From assembly GCF_022179245.1 (NCBI RefSeq), contig NZ_BPQM01000104.1, positions 1-43,487 of the forward strand: 43,487 nt of DNA. The letters run 5' to 3'. Under the pieces are notes generated by a model that was not told the DNA's origin, did no database searches, and worked only from the letters and a program-made list of their open reading frames with translations. The DNA is from Methylobacterium gregans (lineage in GTDB: Bacteria > Pseudomonadota > Alphaproteobacteria > Rhizobiales > Beijerinckiaceae). Each line of letters opens with the position of its first letter. The stretch's first letter is position 1. Below are positions 16,332 to 24,549 of this stretch, piece after piece. Made by a program: the position numbers and the translations under genes.

Positions 16332-17026
16332 TGCGCGCCGAGACGCTCGAAGCCCTCAACGCCGAGCGGGCCGCGCGGCGAGCCGCCGTTCTCGTCACCG
16401 ACATCGCCGACGGGGCGCAGCGCCTCGTCACGGCCGCGGCGATCGCGGCGGATCCGCTGGCGCCAGAGCTGCGGCGGGCGCTCGCCTCCGGGCGCAGCGG
16501 CCTCATTGAGGCGGACGGACGGCAGCTCTTCCTCACGGTCCAGGTGCCGCCGGTGCGGCTCGTGGTGGTGGGCGCCGTCCATATCAGCCAGGCGCTCGTC
16601 CCGATGGCGGCGTCCCTCGGCCTCGCCGTCACGGTGATCGACCCGCGCACCGCCTTCGCCAGCCCCGAGCGTTTTCCCGGCGTGGATCTCGTGGCGGCGT
16701 GGCCCGACGCGGCGCTGAGCGGCCCCGTGCCCGTCCTCGACCGCTACTGCGCCCTGGCCGCGCTCACCCACGATCCGAAGATCGACGACCCGGCGCTGGC
16801 GGCAGCCTTGCGGGCAGGCTGCTTCTACATCGGCGCCCTGGGCTCGCGGAAGACCCACGCGGCCCGGCTCGCGCGCCTCGCGGAGGCCGGCCTCAGCGAG
16901 GCCGAGACCGCCCGCATCCGTGCGCCGATCGGGCTCGACATCGGCGCGGTCAGCCCGCCGGAGATCGCGATCGCGGTGCTCGCGCAGGTCGTCCAGGCCC
17001 TGCGTCGTCCGGAGACGGCCGCGTGA
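16331..17026 (+). CDS. XdhC family protein, C-terminal Rossmann-domain subunit
   Basis: A 231-residue protein equivalent to the C-terminal half of XdhC. It has a Rossmann-like segment (RLVVVGAVHISQALVPMAAS), a second conserved part (VAAWPD, then YCALAALTHDPKIDDPAL) and the signature YIGALGSRKTHAARLARL, then IGLDIGAVSPPEIAIAVLAQ. The usual glycine-rich motif GAGH is here GAVH. Start and stop codons overlap on both sides (TGATG and GTGA), so translation is coupled with both neighbours. It probably works as a complex with the preceding subunit in delivering the molybdenum cofactor. Confidence 0.92.
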   Translation: MRAETLEALNAERAARRAAVLVTDIADGAQRLVTAAAIAADPLAPELRRALASGRSGLIEADGRQLFLTVQVPPVRLVVVGAVHISQALVPMAASLGLAVTVIDPRTAFASPERFPGVDLVAAWPDAALSGPVPVLDRYCALAALTHDPKIDDPALAAALRAGCFYIGALGSRKTHAARLARLAEAGLSEAETARIRAPIGLDIGAVSPPEIAIAVLAQVVQALRRPETAA

Positions 17027-18045
17027 GGTTCGGGCGCGTGCCGGTCTCCGAGGCGGCGGGGCTCGTCACCGCGCACACCGTGCGGGCGGGTGGCGCGACC
17101 CTGCGCAAGGGCCACGTCGTCACGCCCGAGATGGCCCAGCAGTTCGCGGCGGCCGGCTTGGACGACCTCGTGGCCGTGCGCCTGGAGCCGGGCGACGTCG
17201 GCGAGGACGCGGCGGCGCACCGCCTCGCCGAGCGCCTGGGTGACAGGTCGCTGCGCGTCGCCGCGCCCTTCACCGGCCGCTGCAACCTGTTTGCGGAGCG
17301 GCGCGGCGTGCTCCTCGTCGACCGCGCCGCCATCGACGGCGTGAACGCGGTCGACGAGGCGGTGACCGCCGCGACGCTGCCGCCGTTCCGGCCGGTCGTG
17401 GCCGGCGAGATGGTGGCGACCGTCAAGGTCATCCCCTACGCGGTTGCGGGCGCCGTGGTGGAACGGGCCTGCGCCGCCTTGCCGGAGCCGCCGCTGCGGA
17501 TCGCGCCCTACCGGCTCGAACGGGTGGGGGTCGTCTCGACGCGCCTTCCCGGCCTGAAGGAGAGCACGATCGAGCGCACGCTCTCCGTTCTGGCAGAACG
17601 CCTCGCGCCGACCGGCGCCCGGATCCTCGCCGAGGCTCGGGTCCCGCACGATCCGGCCGCGCTCGCCGACGCGCTTGCCCGCCTCGACCGGGAGGGCGCG
17701 GAGCTAGCGGTCGTCTTCGGCGCCTCGGCCATCGCCGACCGGCAGGACGTGATCCCAGCCGGAATCGAGGGCGCAGGGGGCCGCGTGGAGCATCTCGGCA
17801 TGCCGGTCGATCCGGGCAACCTTCTCCTGATCGGGAGCCTCGGCACGATGCCGGTGATCGGCGCGCCGGGCTGCGCCCGGTCGCCCAAGGAGAACGGGTT
17901 CGACTGGGTGCTGCACCGCCTGCTCGCGGGCCTCAGGGTGACCCGCGCCGACATCGTCGCCCTCGGGGTCGGGGGCCTGCTCATGGAAATCGTCTCTCGG
18001 CCCCAGCCGCGGGACGGAGGCGCGCCGGACGATGCGGATGCCTGA
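17023..18045 (+). CDS. molybdopterin-binding domain protein of the XdhC operon
   Basis: A 340-residue protein starting at a GTG that overlaps the previous stop (GTGA). The N-terminal half begins VRFGRVPVSEAAGLVTAHTV and has LRKGHVVTPEMAQQFAAAGL, as seen in MoeA-like fragments. Residues 165-310 form a MoCF/MogA-type domain (VGVVSTRLPGLKESTIERTL, ELAVVFGASAIADRQDVIPA, GTMPVIGAPGCARSPKENGF). Proteins of this kind lie between XdhC and MocA-type genes in other Rhizobiales and are thought to bind the cofactor during its modification. The exact reaction is unknown. Confidence 0.88.
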   Translation: MRFGRVPVSEAAGLVTAHTVRAGGATLRKGHVVTPEMAQQFAAAGLDDLVAVRLEPGDVGEDAAAHRLAERLGDRSLRVAAPFTGRCNLFAERRGVLLVDRAAIDGVNAVDEAVTAATLPPFRPVVAGEMVATVKVIPYAVAGAVVERACAALPEPPLRIAPYRLERVGVVSTRLPGLKESTIERTLSVLAERLAPTGARILAEARVPHDPAALADALARLDREGAELAVVFGASAIADRQDVIPAGIEGAGGRVEHLGMPVDPGNLLLIGSLGTMPVIGAPGCARSPKENGFDWVLHRLLAGLRVTRADIVALGVGGLLMEIVSRPQPRDGGAPDDADA

Positions 18046-18637
18046 GACCGGTGCCTGGATCGGCCCCCGGATCGGCATCGTGCTGCTGGCGGCTGGGCGC
18101 GGCACGCGCTTCGGGCCCGAGCCGAAGCTCCTCGCCGATCTCGGCGGACGTCCGCTCGTGCGGCACGCGGCCGAGGCCGCCTGCGCGTCCGGTCTCGGCC
18201 CGGTGGTCGCGGTGCTCGGCGCGCACGCGCCCGCGGTGCAGGCGGCACTGGTCGGTCTCGACATCCATACGGTCGAGAACCCGCTCTACGCTGAGGGGCT
18301 CTCCACCTCGCTCCGGGCTGGGCTCGCGGCGCTGCCCCCGACCTGCGCGGGCGCGGTGGTGATGCTCGGCGACATGCCGCTCGTAGCCCCTGCCCTGTTG
18401 CGCCGCCTGGCCGAGGCCTTTGACGGGGCGGCCGCCGCGATCGTTCCGGTCTGGGCCGGGCGCCGCGGCAACCCGGTCCTTCTGAACCGGGACCGCCTCG
18501 CTGCGGACCTCTCGGAGCTCGTGGGCGATCGCGGGGCCGCTCCCCTTCTGGCGGGGCGACCGGACGTGGTGGAGATCGCGGGCGAGGCCGGCACCAGCCT
18601 CGATATCGACACACCGGAAGCGCTGATGGGCCTGTAA
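18032..18637 (+). CDS. MobA-like nucleotidyltransferase, MocA type
   Basis: A 201-residue NTP-transferase. The nucleotide motif is GIVLLAAGRGTRFGPEPKLL, the metal site is VVMLGDMPLV and the late motif is RRGNPVLLNRD. Family members add CMP or GMP to molybdopterin; the MocA (CTP) type is typical of organisms with xanthine-dehydrogenase-class enzymes, as suggested by the XdhC genes. The ATG at 18032 overlaps the end of the previous gene by 14 bases. No molybdoenzyme structural genes are in the window, so the client is unknown. Confidence 0.9.
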   Translation: MRMPETGAWIGPRIGIVLLAAGRGTRFGPEPKLLADLGGRPLVRHAAEAACASGLGPVVAVLGAHAPAVQAALVGLDIHTVENPLYAEGLSTSLRAGLAALPPTCAGAVVMLGDMPLVAPALLRRLAEAFDGAAAAIVPVWAGRRGNPVLLNRDRLAADLSELVGDRGAAPLLAGRPDVVEIAGEAGTSLDIDTPEALMGL

Positions 18638-18683
18638 ACCCGGCCCAGTCCCCGCTCGGAACTGTTGGGACCGATGCCGCCGC

Positions 18684-18899
18684 TCAGAGATGCCGGGTGG
18701 GCAGCGGTGCGTTCGGCCGAACTGCCTCGAGCTGGAGCCAGGCCCTCGCACGCGTCCCGAAATCGCGCATCTCATCCAGCGTGCCGGCGAGAGTGTGACG
18801 CAGGCTCTCACCGCTGCCTCGGACGCGCTCAGCCTCCTGCATCAGGCGCCGGCTCTCCTGAAAGGCAACCATCGCGCGCTGCCACAACTCGTCCGACAT
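18684..18899 (-). CDS. small helical protein of unknown function
   Basis: A 71-residue protein (MSDELWQRAMVAFQESRRLM, then QEAERVRGSGESLRHTLAGT, LDEMRDFGTRARAWLQLEAV). Heptad-like spacing of hydrophobic residues suggests one or two long helices, possibly a coiled coil. The ATG at 18899 follows GGGGGAGGG, a strong ribosome site. There is no signal or membrane segment and no family I recognise. It converges with the molybdenum-cofactor operon. Confidence 0.6.
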   Translation of the reverse strand: MSDELWQRAMVAFQESRRLMQEAERVRGSGESLRHTLAGTLDEMRDFGTRARAWLQLEAVRPNAPLPTRHL

Positions 18900-19039
18900 A
18901 GCCCTCCCCCGTGGTGTCGGACCGATGAAGCTATGAGCGCATGGCATTTGCAACCAAAAATTGAACACTCGAGATGGAAATTCCGGATTAGGGCCGATAG
19001 ACCGCCCCCTGCGCCTGCCTCACCCTGGCATGTCCTGCC

Positions 19040-19261
19040 TCAGGCGTCGCGGGAGCGAAGCCTCCGCGCGCCATCAGGCTCCCCGTGCGCGGCCGGGCAT
19101 GCCTCCGCACCGCGCTCCCGCCGCGACTCGGCCCGGCAGCGGTCGGAGCAGTAGCGCACCGCGTCCCAGTCGCGCGCCCACTTCTTGCGCCAAGCGAAGG
19201 GCCGGCCGCACTGCGCGCAGATCTTCTCCGGCAGGTCGGCCTTGCGGCGCATCCGGGGCAT
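19040..19261 (-). CDS. DUF2256 zinc-finger-like protein
   Basis: A 73-residue protein. The core ([40 protein letters not shown]) has the CxxC...CxxxC arrangement and the conserved FAWRKKW of DUF2256, which should bind one zinc ion. The last 20 residues are a variable tail. The gene lies 7 bases downstream of the formyltransferase gene on the same strand and probably shares its transcript. The function of DUF2256 is not established. Confidence 0.88.
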   Translation of the reverse strand: MPRMRRKADLPEKICAQCGRPFAWRKKWARDWDAVRYCSDRCRAESRRERGAEACPAAHGEPDGARRLRSRDA

Positions 19262-19268
19262 CGGCGGC

Positions 19269-20135
19269 TCAGCGCCCGATCCGCGCCGCTTCGGCGAGGC
19301 CCACCGGCGACCAGCGCGTGAGCTGGACGAAGCCGTCACGGGCGGCGATCACGAGGTGGCGCCTGTAGCGGTGTACCACGGTGCCGGGTGCGTGGCCGTG
19401 CGCCTCGTGCCAACCGCTGGCCTCGGCCACAAAGATGCGGGCATCCTCGACCCGCGCGATCGTCTCGATCGCCCCGAAGGCCCGGACGCGCCTGAGCACC
19501 GCGTCGACCCCGGCCCGGAAATCGAGCGTGCGGTCAGCGTCACTCGCCCGCGGCCAGTACGACCCGTCGCCCTGCGGCTCTGGCCGCCGCCAGCGCTGCG
19601 GCAGTTCCCGGGCAATCGGGCCGGCGGCGAGGCGCCGGGCCGCCATCTGGCACTTGGCGAGCAGGCTCTCGTGGTTTTCTCGGGCGGCGAGGTCGAACAG
19701 GTCCTGGGCCAGGATGTCACCCGTATCGAACCCCTCCTCGGCGAGCACGTGCGCGGTGACGCCCCAGGTCTCGTAGCCCTGCTCCACCGCCCGGAACAAC
19801 GGGTAAGGCCCGCGCCCGGTCGGCAGCGGCGATGGATGGAAGTTCAGTGCGTAGGTGGCGAAGGGGCGCCAGCCCGTGATGAGCCAGGGATAGCCCGCCA
19901 CCACGAGGGCCCAGTCCCGCCCGTGCAGGGCCCGCAGGGCCTCGAGATCCTGTGCCCGCAGGCGCGAGAGCTGGATTGGCACGTGGGCCTCGCGCGCGCG
20001 CGCCACCACGACGTCATTGTGGTCGTAGATCCCGTCGCAAGGGCGGCTGAACAGCTTGATCGGGGTCCAGCCGGCCCCGACCAGCGCTTCAAACACGCCG
20101 CCGAGGAAATCGATGCCCGCGAAGGCGAACTTCAT
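19269..20135 (-). CDS. formyltransferase-family protein
   Basis: A 288-residue protein of the formyl-tetrahydrofolate-dependent formyltransferase fold. The catalytic Asn-His-Asp set is present: [20 protein letters not shown] gives Asn98 and His100, and [12 protein letters not shown] gives Asp137. The second half (residues 200-288, [38 protein letters not shown]) resembles the C-terminal domain of methionyl-tRNA formyltransferase. It is shorter than true Fmt, so a sugar or other amine substrate is possible. The ATG at 20135 has GGAGAG upstream. The DUF2256 gene follows by 7 bases, and an SDR gene diverges at 20253. Confidence 0.87.
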   Translation of the reverse strand: MKFAFAGIDFLGGVFEALVGAGWTPIKLFSRPCDGIYDHNDVVVARAREAHVPIQLSRLRAQDLEALRALHGRDWALVVAGYPWLITGWRPFATYALNFHPSPLPTGRGPYPLFRAVEQGYETWGVTAHVLAEEGFDTGDILAQDLFDLAARENHESLLAKCQMAARRLAAGPIARELPQRWRRPEPQGDGSYWPRASDADRTLDFRAGVDAVLRRVRAFGAIETIARVEDARIFVAEASGWHEAHGHAPGTVVHRYRRHLVIAARDGFVQLTRWSPVGLAEAARIGR

Positions 20136-20252
20136 GGTCTCTCCGGGGTCCTGCGACGTCGTGAACGGGGTTCGGCTCGGCCGCGCGGCCTCCCAGCTGC
20201 CGCAGCCCGCCATACCTTGAGCCGGTCCGGCACGGAGGCAAGGGGCGGAGTG

Positions 20253-20999
20253 ATGCGAGGGTCGAGGGGACGCGTTCTGATCTACGGAGGTACCGGCGGC
20301 ATCGGCCAAGCCACGGCCCGGGCCCTGCGGCGCCGCGGCTACGCGCTGCACCTCGCCGCCCGCGACGCCGGTCGGCTCGAAGGGGTCGCTGCGGAACTCA
20401 GCGAGACCACGACGAGCGCGGGCGACGTCGCCGACCCCGATTTCCTCTTGCGAGCGACCCGGGAGGCGGGCGCGGATCTGGTCGGCCTCGTCTATGCGGT
20501 CGGCACGATCAACCTGCGCCCGCTCGCGCGACTGACGCGAGACGACGCGGAGGCCGACTTCCGGCTCAACGCGCTGGGCGCCTTCTCGGCGGTGCAGGCG
20601 GCCGCAGACGCCCTCAGGGTTGGGGCGGGCGAAGCGAGCGCGGGCGTCGTGCTATTTTCGACGGTCGCGGCGCGGCAGGGCTTCCCGGCCCATGCCAGCG
20701 TGGCGATGGCTAAGGGCGCGGTGGAGGGCCTCGCCCTCTCCCTCGCGGCCGAACTGAGCCCCCGGATCCGCGTCAATGTGGTGGCGCCCTCGCTGACGCG
20801 CACGCCGCTTGCCGCCGCCATCACGGCCAACGCGACCCTGGCCCAGGGCATTGCCGGCATGCACGCCCTCCAGCGCCTCGGCGAGCCGGATGATATCGGG
20901 CGGCTGGCGGCCTTCCTGGTGTCGGATGAGGCCGCGTGGATCACCGGCCAGATCATCGGTGCCGATGGCGGCCGCTCGACCCTGCGCACGAAGGGCTGA
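20253..20999 (+). CDS. atypical short-chain dehydrogenase lacking the catalytic Tyr
   Basis: A 248-residue SDR. The cofactor motif GGTGGIGQATARALRRRGY (TGxxxGxG) and the structural Asn106 (FRLNALGAF) are intact, and the C-terminal ADGG is present. The catalytic Tyr-x-x-x-Lys is changed: ASVAMAKGAVEG keeps Lys154 but position 150 is Val. Ser136 (LFSTVAAR) is kept. Some SDR subgroups share this loss, so the protein may bind NAD(P) without classical oxidoreductase chemistry or use another residue. The ATG follows GGCGGAG. It is divergent from the formyltransferase and convergent with bcsS. Confidence 0.88.
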   Translation: MRGSRGRVLIYGGTGGIGQATARALRRRGYALHLAARDAGRLEGVAAELSETTTSAGDVADPDFLLRATREAGADLVGLVYAVGTINLRPLARLTRDDAEADFRLNALGAFSAVQAAADALRVGAGEASAGVVLFSTVAARQGFPAHASVAMAKGAVEGLALSLAAELSPRIRVNVVAPSLTRTPLAAAITANATLAQGIAGMHALQRLGEPDDIGRLAAFLVSDEAAWITGQIIGADGGRSTLRTKG

Positions 21000-21007
21000 G
21001 GCACCCG

Positions 21008-21757
21008 CTACAGCGTCGTCCAGACAGCGAGCGCGAGATAGGGACTGGGCCGCTGGTCCGTCTCGAACTGGACACCGGCGGAGGCTCGGAGACCGAAGCG
21101 GCCCAGCGCGAAATCGGTGGCATGCAGGCCGAAATTCCACTTCCGGTAAGCTGTTCGGTCCGCGTAGAGGCTCGCCTCCGGCCCCAGATAGGCGTCCCAG
21201 AGCCGATAGCCCCATGCGAGCCGGCCCCAGGCATCTTCCCGCGAGGAGCCGAGGATTACGGTGGCCTGCAGCAGGGTCTCGTCGCTCGGTCGCGCCCAGA
21301 TCTCCCCGTGCAAGCGCAGGCCCCAGCGCGGCGGCAGTGCGAGGCTTCCGGCGGATCCGCTCAGGACCTCGACCGATCCCTCCGGCCCGACGAAGAGCGC
21401 GGCAACGCCCCAGTCGTGGAACCACTGGTAGCCCACGACCGCAGCACCGAGAGCCGTGCTGCGCGACAGGCTCGACACAGCGGGAAGGCGTGCGCAGGCG
21501 CACACGCCGCGCTCGTGACGCTGCCCAGCACCGACGCCTGCGAGCAGAACGAACCCGTCGCGTGTCGCGCCGCCCGGCGCAACCTTTGCCCCGGCGCTCA
21601 CAAAGGTTGCCGCTCCTGCATCCAGGCTGCCGAACAGGACGACGTCCCACTCTCCGGCCGCAACGCTGGGCACATCTGCCAGGAGCGTGCCCAGCGTTGC
21701 GAGCCAGCGTCCAAGATGCGCGCTTCGTCGAATGGTCGCGACCGGCCGAACGCTCAA
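21008..21757 (-). CDS. bcsS: BcsS-like cellulose biosynthesis protein
   Basis: A 249-residue protein. An N-terminal signal (residues 15-35, HLGRWLATLGTLLADVPSVAA) is followed by a beta-rich body: WDVVLFGSLDAGAATFVSAG, VVGYQWFHDWGVAALFVGPE, WGLRLHGEIWARPSDETLLQ, AWGYRLWDAYLGPEASLYAD and FGLRASAGVQFETD. The even strand spacing and aromatic girdles suggest an outer-membrane barrel, which fits the BcsS family tied to cellulose export in alphaproteobacteria. The start is a TTG with a near-perfect TGAGGAG eight bases upstream. No bcsA, bcsB or bcsC is in the window, so the assignment rests on sequence resemblance. Confidence 0.72.
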   Translation of the reverse strand: MSVRPVATIRRSAHLGRWLATLGTLLADVPSVAAGEWDVVLFGSLDAGAATFVSAGAKVAPGGATRDGFVLLAGVGAGQRHERGVCACARLPAVSSLSRSTALGAAVVGYQWFHDWGVAALFVGPEGSVEVLSGSAGSLALPPRWGLRLHGEIWARPSDETLLQATVILGSSREDAWGRLAWGYRLWDAYLGPEASLYADRTAYRKWNFGLHATDFALGRFGLRASAGVQFETDQRPSPYLALAVWTTL

Positions 21758-22017
21758 CGAGCGATCTCCTCAGAGTATTCCGCCCATGGACGGACCTGAG
21801 ATGTGCCAGAAATCCTATGCGAGATCTGGGCGAAAAACCAGATGCCAAATTTTCAACTTGAAATTATCAGACTACGCACGAGCTATCGAAAGCTGCAAAC
21901 TTCAAGTGCGCACTACGCCACAAATATACCTTAGGTTAATTAGTCGACCGATCGCTGTCGCATTCTCGCGCGACCGGGCCAGAGGCTGCCCCTGACGCCG
22001 GCCGTGCGCCCCCGCGC
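21758..22017. promoter_or_regulatory. AT-rich divergent intergenic region between bcsS and exoD
   Basis: About 260 bases without a gene. The segment 21840-21960 is much richer in A and T than the rest of the window and contains the 11-base palindrome TTCAACTTGAA at 21855-21865. The two outward-facing exopolysaccharide-related genes probably take their promoters from here. No specific box can be assigned. Confidence 0.45.
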
Positions 22018-22680
22018 TTGGCGGGGCAGGCGAAGTCCGGTAGAGCCGCGCCGGGACAGCAGAACCATGGCCGAGCCTTGTATTCCGGTGCACGAACGTC
22101 CGAAGTCCTCACAGTCCTGGCCAGCCAGGACGGTGACAGGCTGACCGTCGGCGACATCGTCGCGGTCCTGCGCGACCGGGCCTTCGCGCTGCTGGTTGTG
22201 TTGCTCGGCCTGCCGAACTGCCTGCCTATGCCGCCGCCGATCCCACTGGTCTGCGGGCTGCTGCTCCTGCTGGTCGCCGTCCAGATCGCGGCCGGGATGT
22301 CGGCGCCCTGGCTGCCGCGCCGCCTGCTCGGCCGCTCGATCGCTCGGCAGGATGTCGAGCGTGCGGTACGCCGCGCCGTCCCGATCCTTCAGCGCCTCGA
22401 GCGCTGGTCTCGCCCGCGCATGAGCGTGTTCGAGAGCGCGCTCGGCATGCGCGGCATGGGCCTTGCGCTCCTCACGCTCGCGATGGCCCTCATCGTCGCC
22501 GCGCCGATCATCGGTCAGATCCCGCTTGGTCTCGCGGTCTGCCTCGTTGGGCTCGGACTGGTCGAGCGGGACGGCGTCGTGGTGATCGCCGGTCTCGTGG
22601 TCGGCACGGCCGGTGTCGCCCTGAACGCAGGCTTCGTCTACGCGATCGTGGCAGGCCTGATGAGCCTCTTCAGTCCGTAG
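22018..22680 (+). CDS. exoD: ExoD family exopolysaccharide synthesis protein
   Basis: An integral membrane protein of 220 residues from the TTG at 22018. The ExoD pattern is clear: DRLTVGDIVAVLRDRAFALL, VVLLGLPNCLPMPPPIPLVC, APWLPRRLLGRSIAR, RRAVPILQRLERWSRPRMSV, then three C-terminal hydrophobic segments up to residue 218. ExoD is required for normal succinoglycan-type polysaccharide in rhizobia, though its biochemical role is unclear. The exact start is uncertain: no ATG exists in frame, and TTG at 22018 or 22078 are the candidates, neither with a strong ribosome site. A factor-independent terminator follows at 22751. Confidence 0.83.
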   Translation: MAGQAKSGRAAPGQQNHGRALYSGARTSEVLTVLASQDGDRLTVGDIVAVLRDRAFALLVVLLGLPNCLPMPPPIPLVCGLLLLLVAVQIAAGMSAPWLPRRLLGRSIARQDVERAVRRAVPILQRLERWSRPRMSVFESALGMRGMGLALLTLAMALIVAAPIIGQIPLGLAVCLVGLGLVERDGVVVIAGLVVGTAGVALNAGFVYAIVAGLMSLFSP

Positions 22681-22750
22681 GGACCGGCCTCGGCGCGGGA
22701 TCGAGAAGGTCCCTTGCTGCATCGCGGCCGGATACTGGCCTCACGACATG

Positions 22751-22784
22751 GCGTCGGCGCGCTCCGGCGCCGACGCGGCTTTTT
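22751..22784 (+). terminator. factor-independent terminator downstream of exoD
   Basis: A 10-bp perfect stem (GCGTCGGCGC with GCGCCGACGC) around a 6-base GCTCCG loop, followed by GGC and five T residues. It lies 70 bases after the exoD stop on the same strand. It is the clearest intrinsic terminator in the window. Confidence 0.85.
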
Positions 22785-22800
22785 CTCCGGCGCGAGCGAT

Positions 22801-22929
22801 TTAGCGGCGCAGGATCTTGGTGACGAGGCGCCCGATGGGCGTGCTCGAATCGGCGTTGCGCGTATCGCGCGTGACGACGCGATCCTCGTTACCGAGAAGC
22901 TTGGTCACGATGCGTCCGATCAGGCTCAT
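22801..22929 (-). CDS. 42-residue protein with a duplicated amphipathic motif
   Basis: The ATG at 22929, preceded by AAAGGA with a 7-base spacer, opens a 42-residue frame ending at TAA 22801. The sequence begins MSLIGRIVTKLLGNEDRVVT and ends TPIGRLVTKILRR. The two ends share IGR[IL]VTK[LI]L, so each could form a short basic amphipathic helix joined by a polar linker. It resembles membrane-associated or nucleic-acid-binding microproteins in composition, but no family is known to me. The good ribosome site and internal repeat argue against chance. Confidence 0.6.
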   Translation of the reverse strand: MSLIGRIVTKLLGNEDRVVTRDTRNADSSTPIGRLVTKILRR

Positions 22930-23238
22930 GGAACGATCCTTTGAGAAACGGGGACGCCGACCGGCGGTCTGCCGGCAGCGACGGCACAGCTTTGGAAATC
23001 AACGGCCGACCTCGCCGAGCCGTTCCCCCGCGGCTCGATCCCCTGTGCGGGATGCGCCGACGAGTCGCCCCCCGGTCTCAACGGGCGCTGCGACCGAAGC
23101 CTCCGTGGCCGCGAATCGGCACCCGATCCCCTGCGGACATCTTGCCAGGAACCGGTTCGGACGGTACAGCACCGCCACCTCGCCCAACGCCCCAGCGCGA
23201 ACGCCCCTCGCGTCGCGTCGGAGGACAGGTGAGGGCCG
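22930..23238. other. 309-base gap before the tRNA gene
   Basis: I see no gene with a ribosome site or recognisable product here on either strand. The segment should contain the promoter of the 42-residue protein (reading left) and that of tRNA-Ser (reading right), but no convincing -35/-10 pair stands out. Confidence 0.5.
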
Positions 23239-23327
23239 GAGGGGTGGCCGAGTGGTTGAAGGCGCACGCCTGGAAAGTGTGTATACCGGCAACGGTATCG
23301 CGGGTTCGAATCCCGCTCCCTCCGCCA
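23239..23327 (+). tRNA. tRNA-Ser (anticodon GGA)
   Basis: An 89-base class II tRNA. The acceptor stem GGAGGGG pairs with the 3' CCCTCC side, the D-arm is TGGCCGAGTGGTTGAAGGC, and the anticodon GGA lies at 23273-23275 within CTGGAAA. A long variable arm (TACCGGCAACGGTA) and a T-arm with GGGTTCGAATCCC follow. The CCA end is encoded. It reads serine codons UCC and UCU. The DNA after its 3' end is gene-poor and carries broken genes and insertion-sequence parts, typical of tRNA-adjacent integration. Confidence 0.97.
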
Positions 23328-23663
23328 GCTACTTAGACTTTGTATTTACGCTGATTATGGTTTTCACATGGGCGTGAGCCGCTAGCCCCGAGTTTTGCCC
23401 ACATTTTCCACTGGCTTGCAGTGCACGCCGCGTTACCCCGGCGGACGACTGCCTCACTTGAGGCGGTATGGACTATTGGCTGACTTCCGAAAGATCGGTA
23501 GCTCGGCCAAGCGTTGTGGCCTTGCCTGTACGCACCCAGAAACTGCCGTGCCGGACGAGTTGCGATATCAGGGCGGTTTCCCGCATCCTTTCGCCATCGT
23601 CATCGTCAGGGGGAGCCGTTAGGTCTTTCCCATACCGCACATCATCAAGCCACCAGGATCCCA
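23328..23663. other. 336-base gap after tRNA-Ser
   Basis: No supportable gene. The first 50 bases are AT-rich (ACTTAGACTTTGTATTTACG). I looked for a second copy of the tRNA 3' end that would mark an attachment site and did not find one further along in the window. Confidence 0.5.
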
Positions 23664-23846
23664 ATGGCCGGCCTCAAGGACAAGCGTGGCTTCATCAATA
23701 AGGACCGACTCGACCTGTCGGAACGCAAGGCGGTCGAGTTCTGGATGAAGCGATGGGGCGTAACGCAGGACCAGCTTACGGCCGCGCATCGGAAGGTCGG
23801 CCGGATGACAAAGGATATCGCCGCCGAGTTGGGCAAGAAGCGTTAG
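23664..23846 (+). CDS. DUF3606 domain protein
   Basis: A 60-residue protein (MAGLKDKRGFINKDRLDLSE, RKAVEFWMKRWGVTQDQLTA, AHRKVGRMTKDIAAELGKKR). The acidic start, the EFW-W-GVT-QL-A pattern and the KVG-M--D-AAEL end are those of DUF3606, a small helical family common in alphaproteobacteria. The function is unknown. AGGA precedes the ATG. It stands alone in the accessory DNA behind the tRNA gene. Confidence 0.85.
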   Translation: MAGLKDKRGFINKDRLDLSERKAVEFWMKRWGVTQDQLTAAHRKVGRMTKDIAAELGKKR

Positions 23847-24040
23847 GCGCCTGCTCGCCACGGCGAGAGAGCTTGTTAGCAGACGGGGTCGATAGTGAAG
23901 CCGCCGCAAACGTCGGCCAGCTCTCGTTGTTGAACCTAAAGTGGGTCACCGCCCGCGCAAGCTCCCCGTAGGCCGATCTTGGGGTCGCGGGTGCGCGGCG
24001 GCCTGATGGATCGGTCCAGGGACGGAAAGGGGCTGCGCGG

Positions 24041-24549
24041 ATGCCGATCAGCAGGAAGGACCTCGCTGATGCGGGCTCACCGGAGGCGCTCGTCAAAGGC
24101 ATCCTCCAGGCCGAGCCGAACCATTCAGTGCCCGTGCCGGTCCAAGAGTTGTGCGCGCCCCCGCATTCTCAGGATCGAGGACCTCGACACCGTCAAGTTC
24201 GAGGGCGGCCTCGTGACCGACGCGAAGCGGTCCGAAGTCACCATCCTCGTCAAGCGCGGGGACAAATCGCGTCGCTGCTTCACTATCGCGCACGAACTCG
24301 TGCAACGTCCTGATGGCGTACCACGCACCGGATCAGTTGGGCCGGTTCCTGCGTAAGAGCTCCGACCTACTGCGCCTCACAGTGAAGCAGGGTGACCGGC
24401 GGCAGCGCAGAGAGGTCGAGGCCAACCGCTTTGCCGCCCTCATGCTGATATCCCCGCATATGTTGCGGGGGCCCATGGCGGCCTTTGGTGAGCCCGATCT
24501 GCAGCACGTTCCTGTGCTAACGCGCGACTTCGCGGTGGGTAAGGAGTGA
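24041..24549 (+). pseudogene. ImmA/IrrE-type metallopeptidase, broken by two frameshifts
   Basis: Three frames together spell one protein. Frame one: MPISRKDLADAGSPEALVKG, then ILQAEPNHSVPVPVQELC. After a shift near 24155: RILRIEDLDTVKFEGGLVTD, then RCFTIAHEL. After a second shift near 24297: LMAYH, then REVEANRFAALMLISPHMLR. This is the ImmA/IrrE order, in which HEXXH binds zinc and EVEANRFAA supplies the third ligand region. The metal motif reads HELCNV after repair, so its second His is lost as well. It would have cleaved a repressor or antitoxin; no partner helix-turn-helix gene is adjacent. Confidence 0.8.
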
